DNA of 64,000 nt, taken from contig NC_133158.1 in NCBI RefSeq assembly GCF_040802235.1, positions 40,304,001 through 40,368,000 on the forward strand. The letters run 5' to 3'. Below the pieces are notes generated by a model. It did no database searches and was not told the DNA's origin. It worked only from the letters and a program-made list of their open reading frames with translations. Below are positions 39,564 to 51,389 of this stretch, one piece after another. The first letter of the stretch is position 1. Each line of letters opens with the position of its first letter. The translations under genes and the position numbers were made by a program. Source of the DNA: Manis javanica. Taxonomy: Eukaryota > Chordata > Mammalia > Pholidota > Manidae.

Positions 39564-40039
39564 TCGCCTAAACTTCAAGCACCCAGTTTCCTAAGACCTT
39601 GTTCTTTCCCGGGGCCACCCCTGCCCTCACTGGGCTGGAGCTCCTCCCTGCTGCCTCCCCGTCTCAAGAACATGTACCAGGAGTCACGCCGACTGGCAGG
39701 GGGGAGGGAGATAAAGTGGGAGCTGTGCATCTCTTTCAAAAGAAAAAAAAAAGAAAGAAAAAAAAGTTTTAAACTAGCCAATGAAATTAAGACATGTAAA
39801 AAAAACCTAATATTGATATAATTTGCTAGGCGACGTCCGGGGAAGACTGTGAACCCTGCGGTACTCAGCCGGCGAGGAACCGGGGGTGGGACGCGCGCCA
39901 GGGAGTGAGCTGCCCGTCCTACCCGCCCTGAGGGCGCCTGCTCACCGGGCCGACCCTGCACGGCCCACTAAAGGCCCGCGCCGCTGCTCGCTGTGACTAA
40001 GTCGGACCAGTGAGTGCGTTTCTTACACTTTCAAAGTGC
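39564..40039. other. Spacer between two LTRs
   Basis: No gene is recognised. It holds an A/G-rich run (39737-39770) and an AT-rich stretch to about 39830, then a GC-rich segment. It could be eroded LTR or internal ERV sequence, but nothing identifies it. Confidence 0.4.
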
Positions 40040-40660
40040 TGTGGGGGGAGAGAAAATGAGAGACGGGACCCTGGGAGCCTGTACGTGGTGAGGAGCAGTG
40101 TCCTGCCTGAATGGGGAGACTGAGGCAGAAGTGGCTGGGTCTGAGGGGGGCCCAACAGCGCTTGACTGAGCTAGTCTGCTTGTTGTAACCATGATTGAAC
40201 TGTGAACCTTACTCCACTTCTGTGGATAAAATGAGAGTTCCTGTGGCCAGGATTCTTACCTGGCCCTGGTTGACTGGCTCACTGCACACCTGTGGGCAAT
40301 GCGTGACTGTTGACTCCTATATAAAGAGCTCCGCCCAAGCGCTCTGCGCACGATAAGGTGGGACAGCGCAAGGCTGCAGGAGAGCAGAGCAGAGGTGGCA
40401 GCGCCAAGGACAGAGGCCCAGAGGACGGCTGTGTGGGACGACTGTGCAGAGAGACCCGGAGGACAGCTGTGCGGACAGAGGGGCCCAGAGGCAGAGACTG
40501 GCTTGCTGCATACAGATTCTAGTGACTGACCTGCCATCTGGAAATAAAGTTGGGTATAACCCTTTCACCCCAAGAACGTTTTGCTATCATTTTCTTTGGT
40601 CACACGGAATCCGTAGCAAACTTGCCTGGGGCTGAAGCCCACTGGCAAGACAACTTCTAT
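40040..40660 (+). mobile_element. Second LTR-like ERV sequence
   Basis: Begins TGTGGGG, has a TATA box TATATAAAG at 40318-40326 and AATAAA at 40543-40548, about 220 bp later, followed by a T-rich, U5-like tail. The order fits U3-R-U5 in plus orientation. It shares no obvious sequence with the LTR at 39210-39563. The 3' boundary is uncertain and no target-site duplication was found. No gag, pol or env remnant adjoins it, so it is probably a solo LTR. Confidence 0.6.
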
Positions 40661-43600
40661 CTTGTTTTTACTCTATTTACTCAGAAGAATCCCTTGGAAT
40701 TGGATGTAACTCGCCCGTTAAATGGGAAAAAAGAGCTGGAGTAATTGGCCGCCAGTCGCATGCTGGAAGCTCCAAGCCCCTCACCTCGACTGTGGCCTGC
40801 TCACTGGCTTGGCCACCCCACATCCAGCCCTGAAGCACGCACTGGGGAACACAAAGTGGGGGTGGTGTAATCTTCACTCTCAAGGAGCCCATTGTGTTGG
40901 GGACACAAAGCTGACACAGCTGGAAAAAGTCTGCATCACACAAAATGGCAGCTGCATGGGGGTTCTGGGTTCAGCTGGGTCGGCACCACATCCCCTACCC
41001 CCTCCAGGTGGCAGGTCGGGTATGAGGCCTTCAGCCTGCACCTGGTGCATGCTTCAGGTAAAAGCACTCAGCTTTATGTTCCCCAGATGCAGGTGAACAT
41101 TCAGTTTCATTAACCCAGATCACTACCTGTTAATAAAAACCTATTAGTAAAGGCTGCATACTGTATGAGTCCATCTCTGAGACGTTCTGGAAAAGGTAAG
41201 ACGATCAGTGCTGCCAGGGGCTAGGGGCGAGAGGGAGCAGGAGGAGAGGAGAGGGCTCTGTGGGGCATGTTGTGGTGGATGACGTCACTATACACTTGTC
41301 CAAACCCACAGAATGCAGAGCACCAGGGCCCCTGATGCAGGCTGTGTCTGTGTGGGTTCACTGTTGTAACAAACAACAAACGTTCCATCTGGTGGCCATG
41401 TTGACAGTGGGAGAGGCAACGCGTGTTGGGGAGGCAGAGGGGACACGGGAATCTGTACTTTCTGCTCAATGTTGCTGAGAACCTAAGACGGCTCTAAAAA
41501 ATAGTCTATTTTTAAAAATTCAGGTGGGAAAAGCAAGTCTTTCTCCCTCCCCTGTCGCCAAACCCTAGTTCCCTCCCCCGACTCAATCATGATTACCACC
41601 TTTCTGATGACTTTACAGGAACTCCTATGCAAAAACAGTTTTACTTACGAAAATACATTCTTCATTGATCCTTCTGTCACCCAAGTCAGAGCTGAGCATC
41701 CGCCCTGTTCTGCACCCAGCTCCTTCCACATGATGGCAGATCTTAAGGTCTGCCTGTTCGCTTCGGTGGGCAGTCACCTGCCACACGCCTGCTGACGTGC
41801 TCTGTGCCCGGGTCACCTGGCCCCAGTTTCCTGCGCTAACACATGCTGGCCTGTGTCTCCTTACACATACGAACAGAAGCTTTCTCAAGAAGGCTTCCAA
41901 AAGAGCTCTTAACGTTTGGATCTGTATGAAGAGTTTGAGCCTTCTAGTCTCTCACTGCAATGCCTGAAAACAGGTGGGAGGCTTTCTCCGGCCAGGAGGC
42001 CACATGTGGGAGAGCTGATTGAAGGTTTCTGTAGAGACAGCTGCGGCTGCTGTAACAAAGCACAGACTGGTGGCCTCAGTAGCAAGCATTTAGAGCCCAC
42101 AGTTTTCACAGACTTCTTCTTGTTACAGGGAGAGAGCTAACAAATTTGCCACATTTCCTTAAATAACTTCTGTAGATGTCAAAACTAAAGGAGGTAGGCA
42201 GGGGCAACCCCATGATATGTGCCCACCCAGCCTGGTGGTGGGGGACAACCACAAAAACCAGCAGCATTTCCCTTCCAGCCAACACCACCATCCACTGGGG
42301 TGCCACTCCCTGCCTCAGCCTCCTAGGTATAAGTTACCAAAGTGCTCTAGCATAAAATCACCCCCGTGTCCTGGTGGCACCCAATCCAGAGTACCCACAT
42401 GCCTTGGAACCGTCCCACACACAGTTGACACAAGCCTGATTCCAATGATGAGCCCCTCCCCTCCCCTAAGATCCCCAGTGTGTTTCTCCTACTATACTGA
42501 CCACATAAGGTCAACATGCCCTCTTCAGTGGATTTTGAGCATTTCAGGGACTCTGGCCAGGCTGTGCAAGAGCCCAGCCTCCAGCTCCAAAATGTCGAAC
42601 AGCAGACGAGGCCATCTGTGGATGACAAAGGCAGAGACATCAGGCCAGGACATATGGGGTGGCTTCACAGCGTGGATCTGCACTGAGGCCAGAGAGAAAC
42701 ATCCTTGGAAGAAATCCCAGAAGCCCATTCTCAGGCTTGGCACCCCGCACTCTGTCCACTGCCTGCCAGACCAGTCTGGTGGAAAGGGAGTCCAGCTTCC
42801 ATTGGCTACAACCTCATGCCCAGCTGTGAACAAGACTGATGGAATTTCTGGAAGCAGGTTGGCTATCTGGAGTGGGGAGATGGATGTGCCCACCCCTCAG
42901 TCATGTCCCCACCCATTTAGTGCCACCCACATCTTCTTTAAGTAGGTGTCATGCAATGTGTGAGAAAGGCCTTCTCTAGCTCTGTACCACTATGTGGGTC
43001 CACAGCTGTGCCATGAAATAATGCGAACACAGAGGTCATCACTGCTGGTAAAGTCATGCCAGGCTGAGCTAGCTAACAATAGCATGTGGGCACAGAGATA
43101 AACCTCAGCCAGCTTGGAGGAGCACCCCTAGCCAGGTAGGGCAGTAGGGAGCTTCCAGAGCAGCTCTGTGGTAAGGGCTCAGCATCGCTGATCTGGTCTG
43201 TAACACACTTGTACTCTCTACGTCTAACCAAAGCCATTTCCTGAGCTGACCAAGGCAGGGAGACCAGCTTGGCTCCTATCCCAGGGGACACTGTCCCCTG
43301 CCTGACCCAGCTGGTGATCTTGGCCGCTGGCCCACTCCAGGGACCTACGGGTTGGCTTCAGTTTCAGGTTTTGCACTGTGCCTCTTCTGTGCAGTCCATG
43401 CTTCCTCAATAAAAGCAGAAATGTCTAACCACTGCAGAAATGATCTGATGTGAGATTTTGAAAACCCTGGGGCCCCTTCTTTCTCCATGGTCCCACCAAC
43501 CCCCTTGGGACGTCCCATCCAGAGCTTTCACTGCCCCCGCAGCTATCTGGATGTTTCCATCTCTCTGCAGGCTCTCTCCATCTCCTCCTGAGAGTTTAGT

Positions 43601-44049
43601 AGAAATCTCAAGCTGGAACTCTTGGTTCCGGTCCAGTCTGCCCCCACTGCTTCACAGCAATAATCCCCATCTGAAGATTAGCACTGTCACCCCCACAGTG
43701 CCCAAGGCAGACTCCAGGTGCCCCCCTTTGCTAGCTTCCCCTCCTTGTAGTGCCCGACCCAACCGCTTCCTTGTTACCGCCCCAAACCGCCCTCGTGCCT
43801 GGCTCCTCACTGTCTCCCTGTGCTGTCCCTCTCGCTCCACCCTCCATCCGAGAAGACCCTCTCCACCTACAGCACCCTATCTCCCCAGTGGGGGCCCCCC
43901 TGGCCACCATCACCCTGGAAAGGCCACCCCTGGGCTTGACCTCCCAGGAAACCCCTCCCTCAGCCCCTGGCCCGTCCAGGCTTAGCTGCCTGCCTCCCTG
44001 CGGGACCCTCGGGGCCGCCCTGGTCCCCAGCGCCACCTCAGAGCCTGGC
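40661..44049. other. Non-coding sequence with old repeats
   Basis: No gene recognised. It contains the L1 3' end at 41130-41515. The segment 42030-42130 (CTGCTGTAACAAAGCACAGACTG-like) resembles an unnamed old repeat. Confidence 0.55.
41130..41515 (+). repeat. Old LINE-1 3' end
   Basis: Has the characteristic order of old L1 3'UTRs, ending CTAAGACGGCTCTAAAAAAT AGTCTATTTTTAAAAA. No coding potential. Confidence 0.65.
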
Positions 44050-45960
44050 TCCCAGCTGCCCTGCAGTGACTCGTGTTTCTTCTCCACCTCGCTCCTTTGT
44101 CGCCCGGGGGCGCTCGCGGCCCGGCGTAGCAACGCAGTTCGCTTCTGGGTTTCCCGGGAGGAGCTGAACAGACGCCGCGGGTCCCTCGCCCCTCCGCTTC
44201 CCTGGCGCTCCCGGGCATCGATGGGGGGGGTCCCCCGCAGAGGAGGAAGAGGGGCTTCCGGGAGGTGCGAACCCCCGACTTCCCTCACGGTCCACCCCGG
44301 CGCCCGGGTGACGGACAGGGCAGTGAAGCGTCTGGCTCTGCCTCCGGGTTTCCGAGCCCCACGCGGCTGAGCTGGAGAGCAGATGCCGCCGCCGACGGTG
44401 ACAGAGGGCGACTGGCTCATGGCGCCCGGCAGCGCCCCAGGCCTGCCTGCCCGAGCAGAAGCCTGACCCTGCACGTTCCCTGTGCCCGTGTCAGAGTCTT
44501 CCTCGTGGGGTGGTCGTGGGCGTTGCCACCAGCCTCCCCAATGCAGCGCTCGGCCCGTGAACCTGCCCCCAGATGGGCCCCCTGAGCCCTGGGACTGTGT
44601 CCCCGCAGCCGCCCACCGCCCCCTCCGCCCCTGCTTGGCCTGAGTCTGGGTCTCAGGGTGTCCTCGGCCTGTCCCCAGAAAGTAAAGCCCTGGTCACGCT
44701 CCCCCAGGGAGGTGGCCAGCTTGGAGGTAACTTGGGCAAGGTAGGAATTTCGGAGCCTGTTTCCCCGTCCCTCCTATGGCAACCCCAGGGTCGGGTTCCT
44801 CGAGGACCCTCAGGTAAAGCCCCACGAAGCGCTTGCAGGCAGCGCGTGCTCAGTGAATTCCAGCGGCCCTGGAGTAACGGGGGCCGAAGAGAGGTCGTCG
44901 GGGCAGAGTCGGGGTAGGGATGTCGCGGTGCAGGTGGGCATCGGGCAGAGACAAAGCCCTGAGTCCAGCCCTCGCCCTTATGGCCGGGCTCCGCGGCCCG
45001 GGAGCGACTGGGAGGGGAGACGGCTGCCTTCCCTCCCCCCTTCCCCGGACGCCCCCCCGGAGTCCGGACCGGGAGGAGGCTGACACCAGCCGGGCGTGCG
45101 ACTGGGACCTGCCCAACTCTGCACGCAGCGGGGTCCGCCCACCGGCTGCAGACCCGGGGACTAGGCCGAGCCAAGTCCCGCTGCCCTCCGCCCGCTTCCG
45201 CCTGGGGTGCCAGCCAGCGGCCGCGTCGCCTCTCGGAGGCCCAGAGGGCGCAGCGGGGCAGAGGCCGCCCTCCGGGGGTGGGGTCGCCCTCGCCGCGTGG
45301 ACGCGTGGGCACACGCGCGCAGCTGCCTCCAGTCGCACTGCCCGGCGGAGGCGACCGCGGACCGGGGGTGGGGGGGAGCCTGGCGCGCTGCCGAGAGGAG
45401 ACAGCTGGGTTCGTGGTGGCCTCCACCCCCGTGACCTGTGTGGCTTTGGTTCAGGTATACCTGTGATTAAAAATGGTCGGTGTGTGTCTCCGTGGGACCG
45501 TTGGTCATCCGAGCAGTCCATGACCCGGCGAGTCTCCGGGAATCCGGAGCTCACGCCTATTGGCCCCAGGGTCAGCGCATCCGGTCCCCAAGCTGTGCGC
45601 CCGTGCGCAGAGCGACCGCCGGGTCGCCGCTGCCCGCCCGTCCACGCCCAGGGATGCGACAGGAAGTCCAGATGCAAAGATTTGGGGCTCTGGAGTTTCT
45701 GCATTTGGAAACAGACGGACTCGACAAGCGATCACAGGGCAATGGGAGGAAGTGGCCAGGGCCGGGGCGGAGGGGAAGAGGTGGGGATGCAGTTGCCCAA
45801 GACCCAATTTCCACACTCGGCTTTGCGCCGTGGGGGTGCGACGCGGAGGGCCCCAGGCACCCAACCCCCACGGGGCCTCGCCGACCCCCAGGGCGGCCGC
45901 AGAACCGGGCCCCATCCTCGCCGCAGTATTTCTCGCAGACGTCCCTGAGCTGGGGGAGAG
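44050..45960. promoter_or_regulatory. Large CpG island without a recognised gene
   Basis: About 1.9 kb of very GC-rich, CpG-dense sequence, larger than the SLX9 island 5 kb away. Long open frames exist on both strands, but their composition is low-complexity Arg/Pro/Gly/Ala and none resembles a known protein to me. It may be a promoter of an unannotated or non-coding transcript, an orphan island or an enhancer. Confidence 0.6.
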
Positions 45961-47659
45961 CCGTTTCTGGGGCCTGGGGCCCTTTGCTTTTGTTTTATGG
46001 TACGGTTTACTTAGTTGGCAGTAACATCTGATTGTAAAATTCTGATTATAAAGGTAGTATGTGGCTATCGTAGACAATGGGGAAGTACAGAAAGCTATTT
46101 TAAGCAGCTAAAATCCCGTGGACCCTGCTGCCCAGAGATGCCCTCAGTGGAGGGTGCCAGTCTCAGCTGCGCGGTCTCTCTCCCTGGGTCATGCAGCCTT
46201 TCTAAGTTGGAAAAGTTCATGTTGCTAAAGTGGAAAAGGGTAGCTCTCCCAGAGCCCACCCAGCTCACAGCCCGGGATCTCTGCTCTGCAGCCCACCCCA
46301 CCCCACCTCCCAGCAGTGGGGACTTCCCTCAGTGGGCATTCCCTGGATGGATGGGCCACACCCAGACTAGGGCAAACACTGCCTCCTTGCTCGACCTCCA
46401 TGTCACCCCAGCTTAGCCAGCCTCTGGGGGCCCTACTCTCAGGGTGAGACCTTCCCGCTGCCTACTCCACTGCCCTGCCTCGTTCACCTACCAGAGCTGC
46501 GCCTCATTCACTTACAGGCGCTGGGCTGGGCCCCACCCTCCCCCAGCACTTGGCCCCAACCCACACCCTGCCTCCAGGTTCCCAGGCCCTACTGGGAGCT
46601 CCACCCACTTCAAACCAGCGGCCTCACGAGGCAGACCCTGCACCCTCATTTCACAGATGAAAAAGGCACCTCTCAGGAGCTGACCTAGGCCATGCCACCT
46701 GCCAGCAGGTGCCCAGGACTGCATTCCAAGGGTCGTGGGCCACCGCAGCTCACTGTCCCGCTGCTCTGCCGGCCAGCAGCAAGGCCTAGCCATAGTGCCC
46801 CACGCTGGAGGGAGGCTACCACTTCCTTAGAAAGAAGACGTGAGGGAGGAGGACAGAAGACTGCCCCTTGGCCTGCAGGGCTCCCCAGGGGAAGAGGGTG
46901 AGCACTTTCTGGAGAGTCCTTCTGGGCTGAGAGGCCAGCTCTGAACTGGGACCCAGAACCAGAGGGGATTTGGGGAGCAACCCCTGGCAGGGGGAAGGAG
47001 ACCTGCACCCCCACCCAAGCCGTGATGCCTGCCAGGGTGTGGGGACACAAGCGGGCCAGTACTGGAACCCCCACATCCTGGGCTACGGTGGGGCCTGGGG
47101 AGCCAGAGGAGGTGCTTCAGCCTCCTCTACGGAGGATGAGGTTCTGGGACTGGAGAGGCCAAGAGAGAAGATTCTGAAGAAAGAGGCCTGTAGGGCCCAC
47201 TTTGGCGTGAGGTGATCGCTGGTTCTGTTCTGGCTGAAGTCCTCCTGTCCTTCCTCTCCAGCACCACACCTCTGCGTGCAGGACCAGTGTGGCTGGGGCC
47301 CAGGCTCCCATCTGGGCTGTGTGCCCTGCTGATGAGCCCAAGCCTGAGTGTGTTAAGCAGACCCCCTCAGTGGGGTGGGTGTGGCCCAGGGGTCTGTTCC
47401 TAACCAGCCCCCAGGTGGGACACTGGGTCCTGTGCAAGCTCCCTATCCCCTCAATGCCGTCCTCACTCCCCGAGCATCACTGGGCCTGAGCGGGGCTCTG
47501 CCAACTGGCCCACGAGCTGCTCCTCCGCCTGTTTTGGGATGCAGCTGTGCTCATTCACAGGCGGATGGTCTGAGGCTGTTCTGGAGCCCCAAGGGTAGAC
47601 CTGAGTGACTGCTGCAGAAGTCATGACTGGCAAAGTCCAAAACGCTCACTTTCTGCCCT

Positions 47660-47840
47660 TCACGTTTGTTGAGCTCTTTCTCTGTTCCATGCACTGTTCT
47701 GGGCCGTGCACCATTGGCCCAGAGCCTCACTCCGTGACATAAGCCCAGTGATCCTTGTCCCCATTGGTGGGTGAGGGGACTCAGCCTGCACAGCTTGAAC
47801 ACAGCCCAGGCCTCTGTCCTGCACCTCTGTACACTGACAT
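47660..47840 (-). repeat. MIR SINE
   Basis: Antisense MIR: TTGTTGAGCTCTTTCTCTGT ... ATCCTTGTCCCCATTGGTGG then a diverged core end. Confidence 0.65.
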
Positions 47841-48494
47841 GACACACTTGTGATGAGAAGACCACCCTGAGGACAGAAGGGACAGCTCCTTACCAGATGA
47901 GGAGGGCCCCCTGGGAGACAGCATTCCTGCAGGACCCTGTGGGATGGGAAGTGTGGGGGCAGGCAGGGGGGCTTCTGAGTCCACCATTCAACACAGGGTT
48001 GGGATGAGGCAGGTGTCCGGATTCGGCTGAGGCAAGAGACCCTGGTACGAGAAAGAGTTGAAGGTGGGCTTCTCTAGATCTACCAGGAATCCTGAGCGGG
48101 GAGTGGTATGAAAAAGAACTTCTCAGACATTCCTCCAAAATCTTGACCTGCCTGAAACCCAGCTTCTTCTGGGGGTGGGTGGGGGGTAGGTGCTACCAAC
48201 CCCCCAGCCACCCAAAGGTTTTCTGACACCACACCCCTTACTTCATTCTCCCAACCTCAAGGAGAGCCGGCTTCTCACCTGAACCACATGTCTGGGTGGG
48301 AAGGAGAAAGAATTTGATTCCTCCCTATTACATGCAGAGAAAGGACAGGTTCATTGTATCCCAAGGTCAAGAGTTAAAAGAAGCAGAATATTCAATGGGA
48401 AGAAGTTTCTCTGTAAATCCAGATATAGAACCTCCCCTCAAATAAAAAAATCTGCTATAATGTTACCAAAAGCTCCATGACTGCCAGTCCCATC

Positions 48495-48700
48495 TCATCG
48501 TTTGATTTCCATCTTTATATTCATTGGCACCTGCCATGCATCAGGCCATTTCCTCACTTATCCTCACAATATGGGGGTGAGTGGGGGCAGGGGGAGGGGT
48601 GGCTGAGGCCCAGAGAAGGGGCCAGGGTCCTGAGCGCGCTACCACTACAACTGGGCCCAGCCTCGGACCCCAAGCACAAGCTGGGTCTCTGGCCTCAGCC
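48495..48700 (-). repeat. MIR SINE
   Basis: Antisense MIR pattern with CATTTCCTCACTTATCCTCAC and GGCTGAGGCCCAGAGAAGGG. Diverged. Confidence 0.55.
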
Positions 48701-49096
48701 TCCCCGCCTCCAGCCTGGCCTCTGGGGCAGGAGGAGCTTAGTGAGCAACCGTGGAAACCAAGCCACTTACTGGCCCTGGCTGGAAGGTGCACACTGGCTT
48801 CAGCAAAGGCAGCCCAGACTCCCGGTAGTCACACATTCCTCACGTGGCTCCATCCCACATTGGTGGAGACCACAGATTGAACAGGAACTGGCAAGTTGAT
48901 AAGTGTGAGAGAGAGAGGAATGACCCTGGCGCCTGGGTCAGGGTTAGGTGGCCTCTTGACCTCTCTGGGCCACCAGTGCAGCCCAGCCTTGGTGAAAGGG
49001 GAGGTTAGATTCCTGGGGCCTGGGAGCATCTGACCTTCCTGTTCTGGCAGCTGAGAAAGCCAGCTCCTCACACCCCCGCCCATCTCTCCTCACCTC

Positions 49097-49125
49097 CCGC
49101 CCCCGCCCCCGCCCCCACCCCCGCC
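49097..49125 (+). repeat. (CCCCGC)n simple repeat
   Basis: About five hexamer units, with one C-to-A change. The complementary strand is G-rich and could fold into a G-quadruplex (inference). Confidence 0.9.
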
Positions 49126-51039
49126 TCTCTGTGGAGCTCTACCGCAGTTTGATTTTTAACTCAGGCTCCGTGCTTCCATTCTTCTAAGCATGTAAATGTA
49201 CACTGATGAACCAAGTGGACATACTATAATTACATTTTCTTCCTTATACAACTTTCTGATTTTCCCCCAGAGTTGCTAATTGCTTAACTTTTTGCTGGTT
49301 CAGTGTCCTTTGAACTTAGAGCCATGTCTGATGCCCATCCTCCTGCTGACAGGTCCATAAGATGCTTCTCAGAGTGACCTCCTGCAGGATCAGGGCTGCC
49401 AGTTCAGCTCTCCTTCTGAGGATGGTCGGGCAACCCCCGCTCAGGCCAAAGGCTAGCCCCATGGCACTCTCCCCAAGGTGCTCTGACACCTTCCTTTAGG
49501 TGAGTTAGGGAAGCAGGAATGCTTCCCATCGGGGGAGGAAGCGTAAGGGGAAAAGGCTCTCTGCTCGACATGAAGGTGGTGCCTGGGTGGGAAGTCACTG
49601 GGGCCACCAGGCCAGCATTCAGGGCAGGAGGAGGCTGGAAAGCACACCTGGCCTCTCGAATCTCTCCTCTCTATGCTCCCCTGCCTGCTCCCTGCACGTA
49701 CGTGGCTTGGATAACAGTGAAGATCTCCATCACTGTGCTGGGTGACTTTCTGCCTACTGGTGTGGATATGGTGAGGAAGAACGATCTGAAGCACTTACTG
49801 CAGCAAGGCAAGTGCCAAGCACCACTTCCTGCCCTCCTCCACCCCCACAGAGCCTGCCTCTCCCCTGCAGCTGCCAGCTACCCCGCCCCTGCCTCCCCGC
49901 AAAGGAACAACAGCTGACTCTACATTGCAGAAGGAAGTTGCTGGGAGGAAGAAAGTAAAAAGAAAGCAAAAACGGGGGAAGGTCAGGAAAGGACTAGAGC
50001 CAGCTTGGAGGGGGGATTTGCAGGCCAGTGGGAGGGAAGCTGGTGAAAGGGCGGTGAGGGCGTGGGAGCGGGGATGGGCGGGACCATGTGGTCAGCCTCT
50101 GCCTGTCACCTGAATGCCGTGGAGTCACACGGGCATGTTCTCAAGGCTTTGCCTTCTGCCTCGGGTGCTGGACTGCTCCTTCTACAGGCACCTCCTCTGA
50201 GGGACGGACCTCTGGTTCTCACACCTTGCTCAGTCCCATTTACATGGCATCCAGCCCCAGCGCCCACCTCTCCAACCTGCCCCCAGCATCGCCTAAAATT
50301 CCACCTCCCCACCCAGGGAGTTCAGTAAAGTGAGCCAGGAGCCCCTGCTCCACATTCTCCATCATTAAAATATTTCTTAATCTTCAAACTCTCACAAAAT
50401 TTATATTTATATACTTCTGTGCACTGTGGGGACATGGCTGGATGGGAAGTGGGGCTGGGGGCTCCCAGGATGGCGCTGGGAACAGCAGGGGATGGACACA
50501 GTCTGTCTCTTGTACATCTCCCTCCGTTCTTCATCACTTGGCTGCCCCCTGCCCTGCAACATCTGGAATCTTTTGGGGATATCTTCTCTTTCTGCCTTAC
50601 ATCACAGTCTCCCAAACTGGGTTGTGATGTCCTAGGGGGCATGGCTTCTGTACTCTCTGGACATCCAGCTCAATGTCAGTTCCAGGGACAGGGTGTCCTC
50701 AATAAACACCTGATAAAATCAAGTTGATTCTCTGGAAGGTGAAGGTGAAATTGATGGCAAATGGAATTGCTTGGCTGACTTAGGGGGACAAATTATTCCC
50801 AGAGTCCTGCTCCAAAAGCTCCCAAATTCCCGACTCCAGTTTTAGAAATGCAAAGCCTGTCCCTTGCAATTCCTTCCCAGGAAGGCCCGCAGGCTGCTGG
50901 TCCACCATGTCCTCTGTCTCACATTCTTATTCCTGAACCCAGCCAAGGAAACCCCTTTGCCACACGTCCCAAACCTCCCTGTCTGCTGTCTTGCTGCTGG
51001 TGTCCCGAGCACCACCCCTTCTTTTCACAACTCTGTGGT

Positions 51040-51330
51040 GTCCCATGGAATGAATGAGCTGTGGCTTATTTAGCCATTCCCTGTTACTAGATGTGATTTA
51101 ACTGCATTTTATACAAATGCTGCAGTGAAGACATGGAGGCTTCATTAGTCCTGGTGGTGGACATCAGGAGAGGTACTGCAGAGCCAGACAGAGTGCACGT
51201 TATATATGTGAACACGTGATGCCAGATGCCCTCCCAACTTCTCACAATCTTTCACTGGCTTGCGAAAGCATGCCCCTGTGATAGCTGGGAGATGGCATCT
51301 CGCTGTGGCTCTGATGTCCATCTCTCCTTG
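51040..51330 (-). repeat. Antisense LINE-1 fragment
   Basis: Contains weak matches to the L1 3' region in antisense (a TTTAGCCATTCCCTGTT...ATGCTGCAGTGAA pattern). Very diverged, so the limits are approximate. Confidence 0.5.
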
Positions 51331-51389
51331 CTTATTGAGTCTCCGGTTTTGCTGGCCTGTGTTTCCCCAGTTCCTTCACTTAGTGTGAT

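Larger units (their letters stand above)
45961..51039. other. Non-coding sequence
   Basis: No gene recognised. It holds two MIRs and the (CCCCGC)n tract. The segment 46020-46140 looks like an old interspersed repeat (AAGGTAGTATGTGGCTATCG). If human order holds, ITGB2 should read rightward from about here or beyond, but none of its coding exons is seen. Confidence 0.5.

Noticed and set aside
39210-40660. A complete provirus between two LTRs
   Set aside because: The two LTR-like sequences are unrelated and opposite in orientation, and the 480-bp spacer has no viral gene.
43731-44474. A 247-codon minus-strand frame at the edge of the CpG island
   Set aside because: No recognisable protein; kept only as part of the CpG island observation.
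44920-45948. A 342-codon open frame in the CpG island
   Set aside because: Arg/Pro/Gly-rich translation typical of CpG islands; competing frames exist on both strands.
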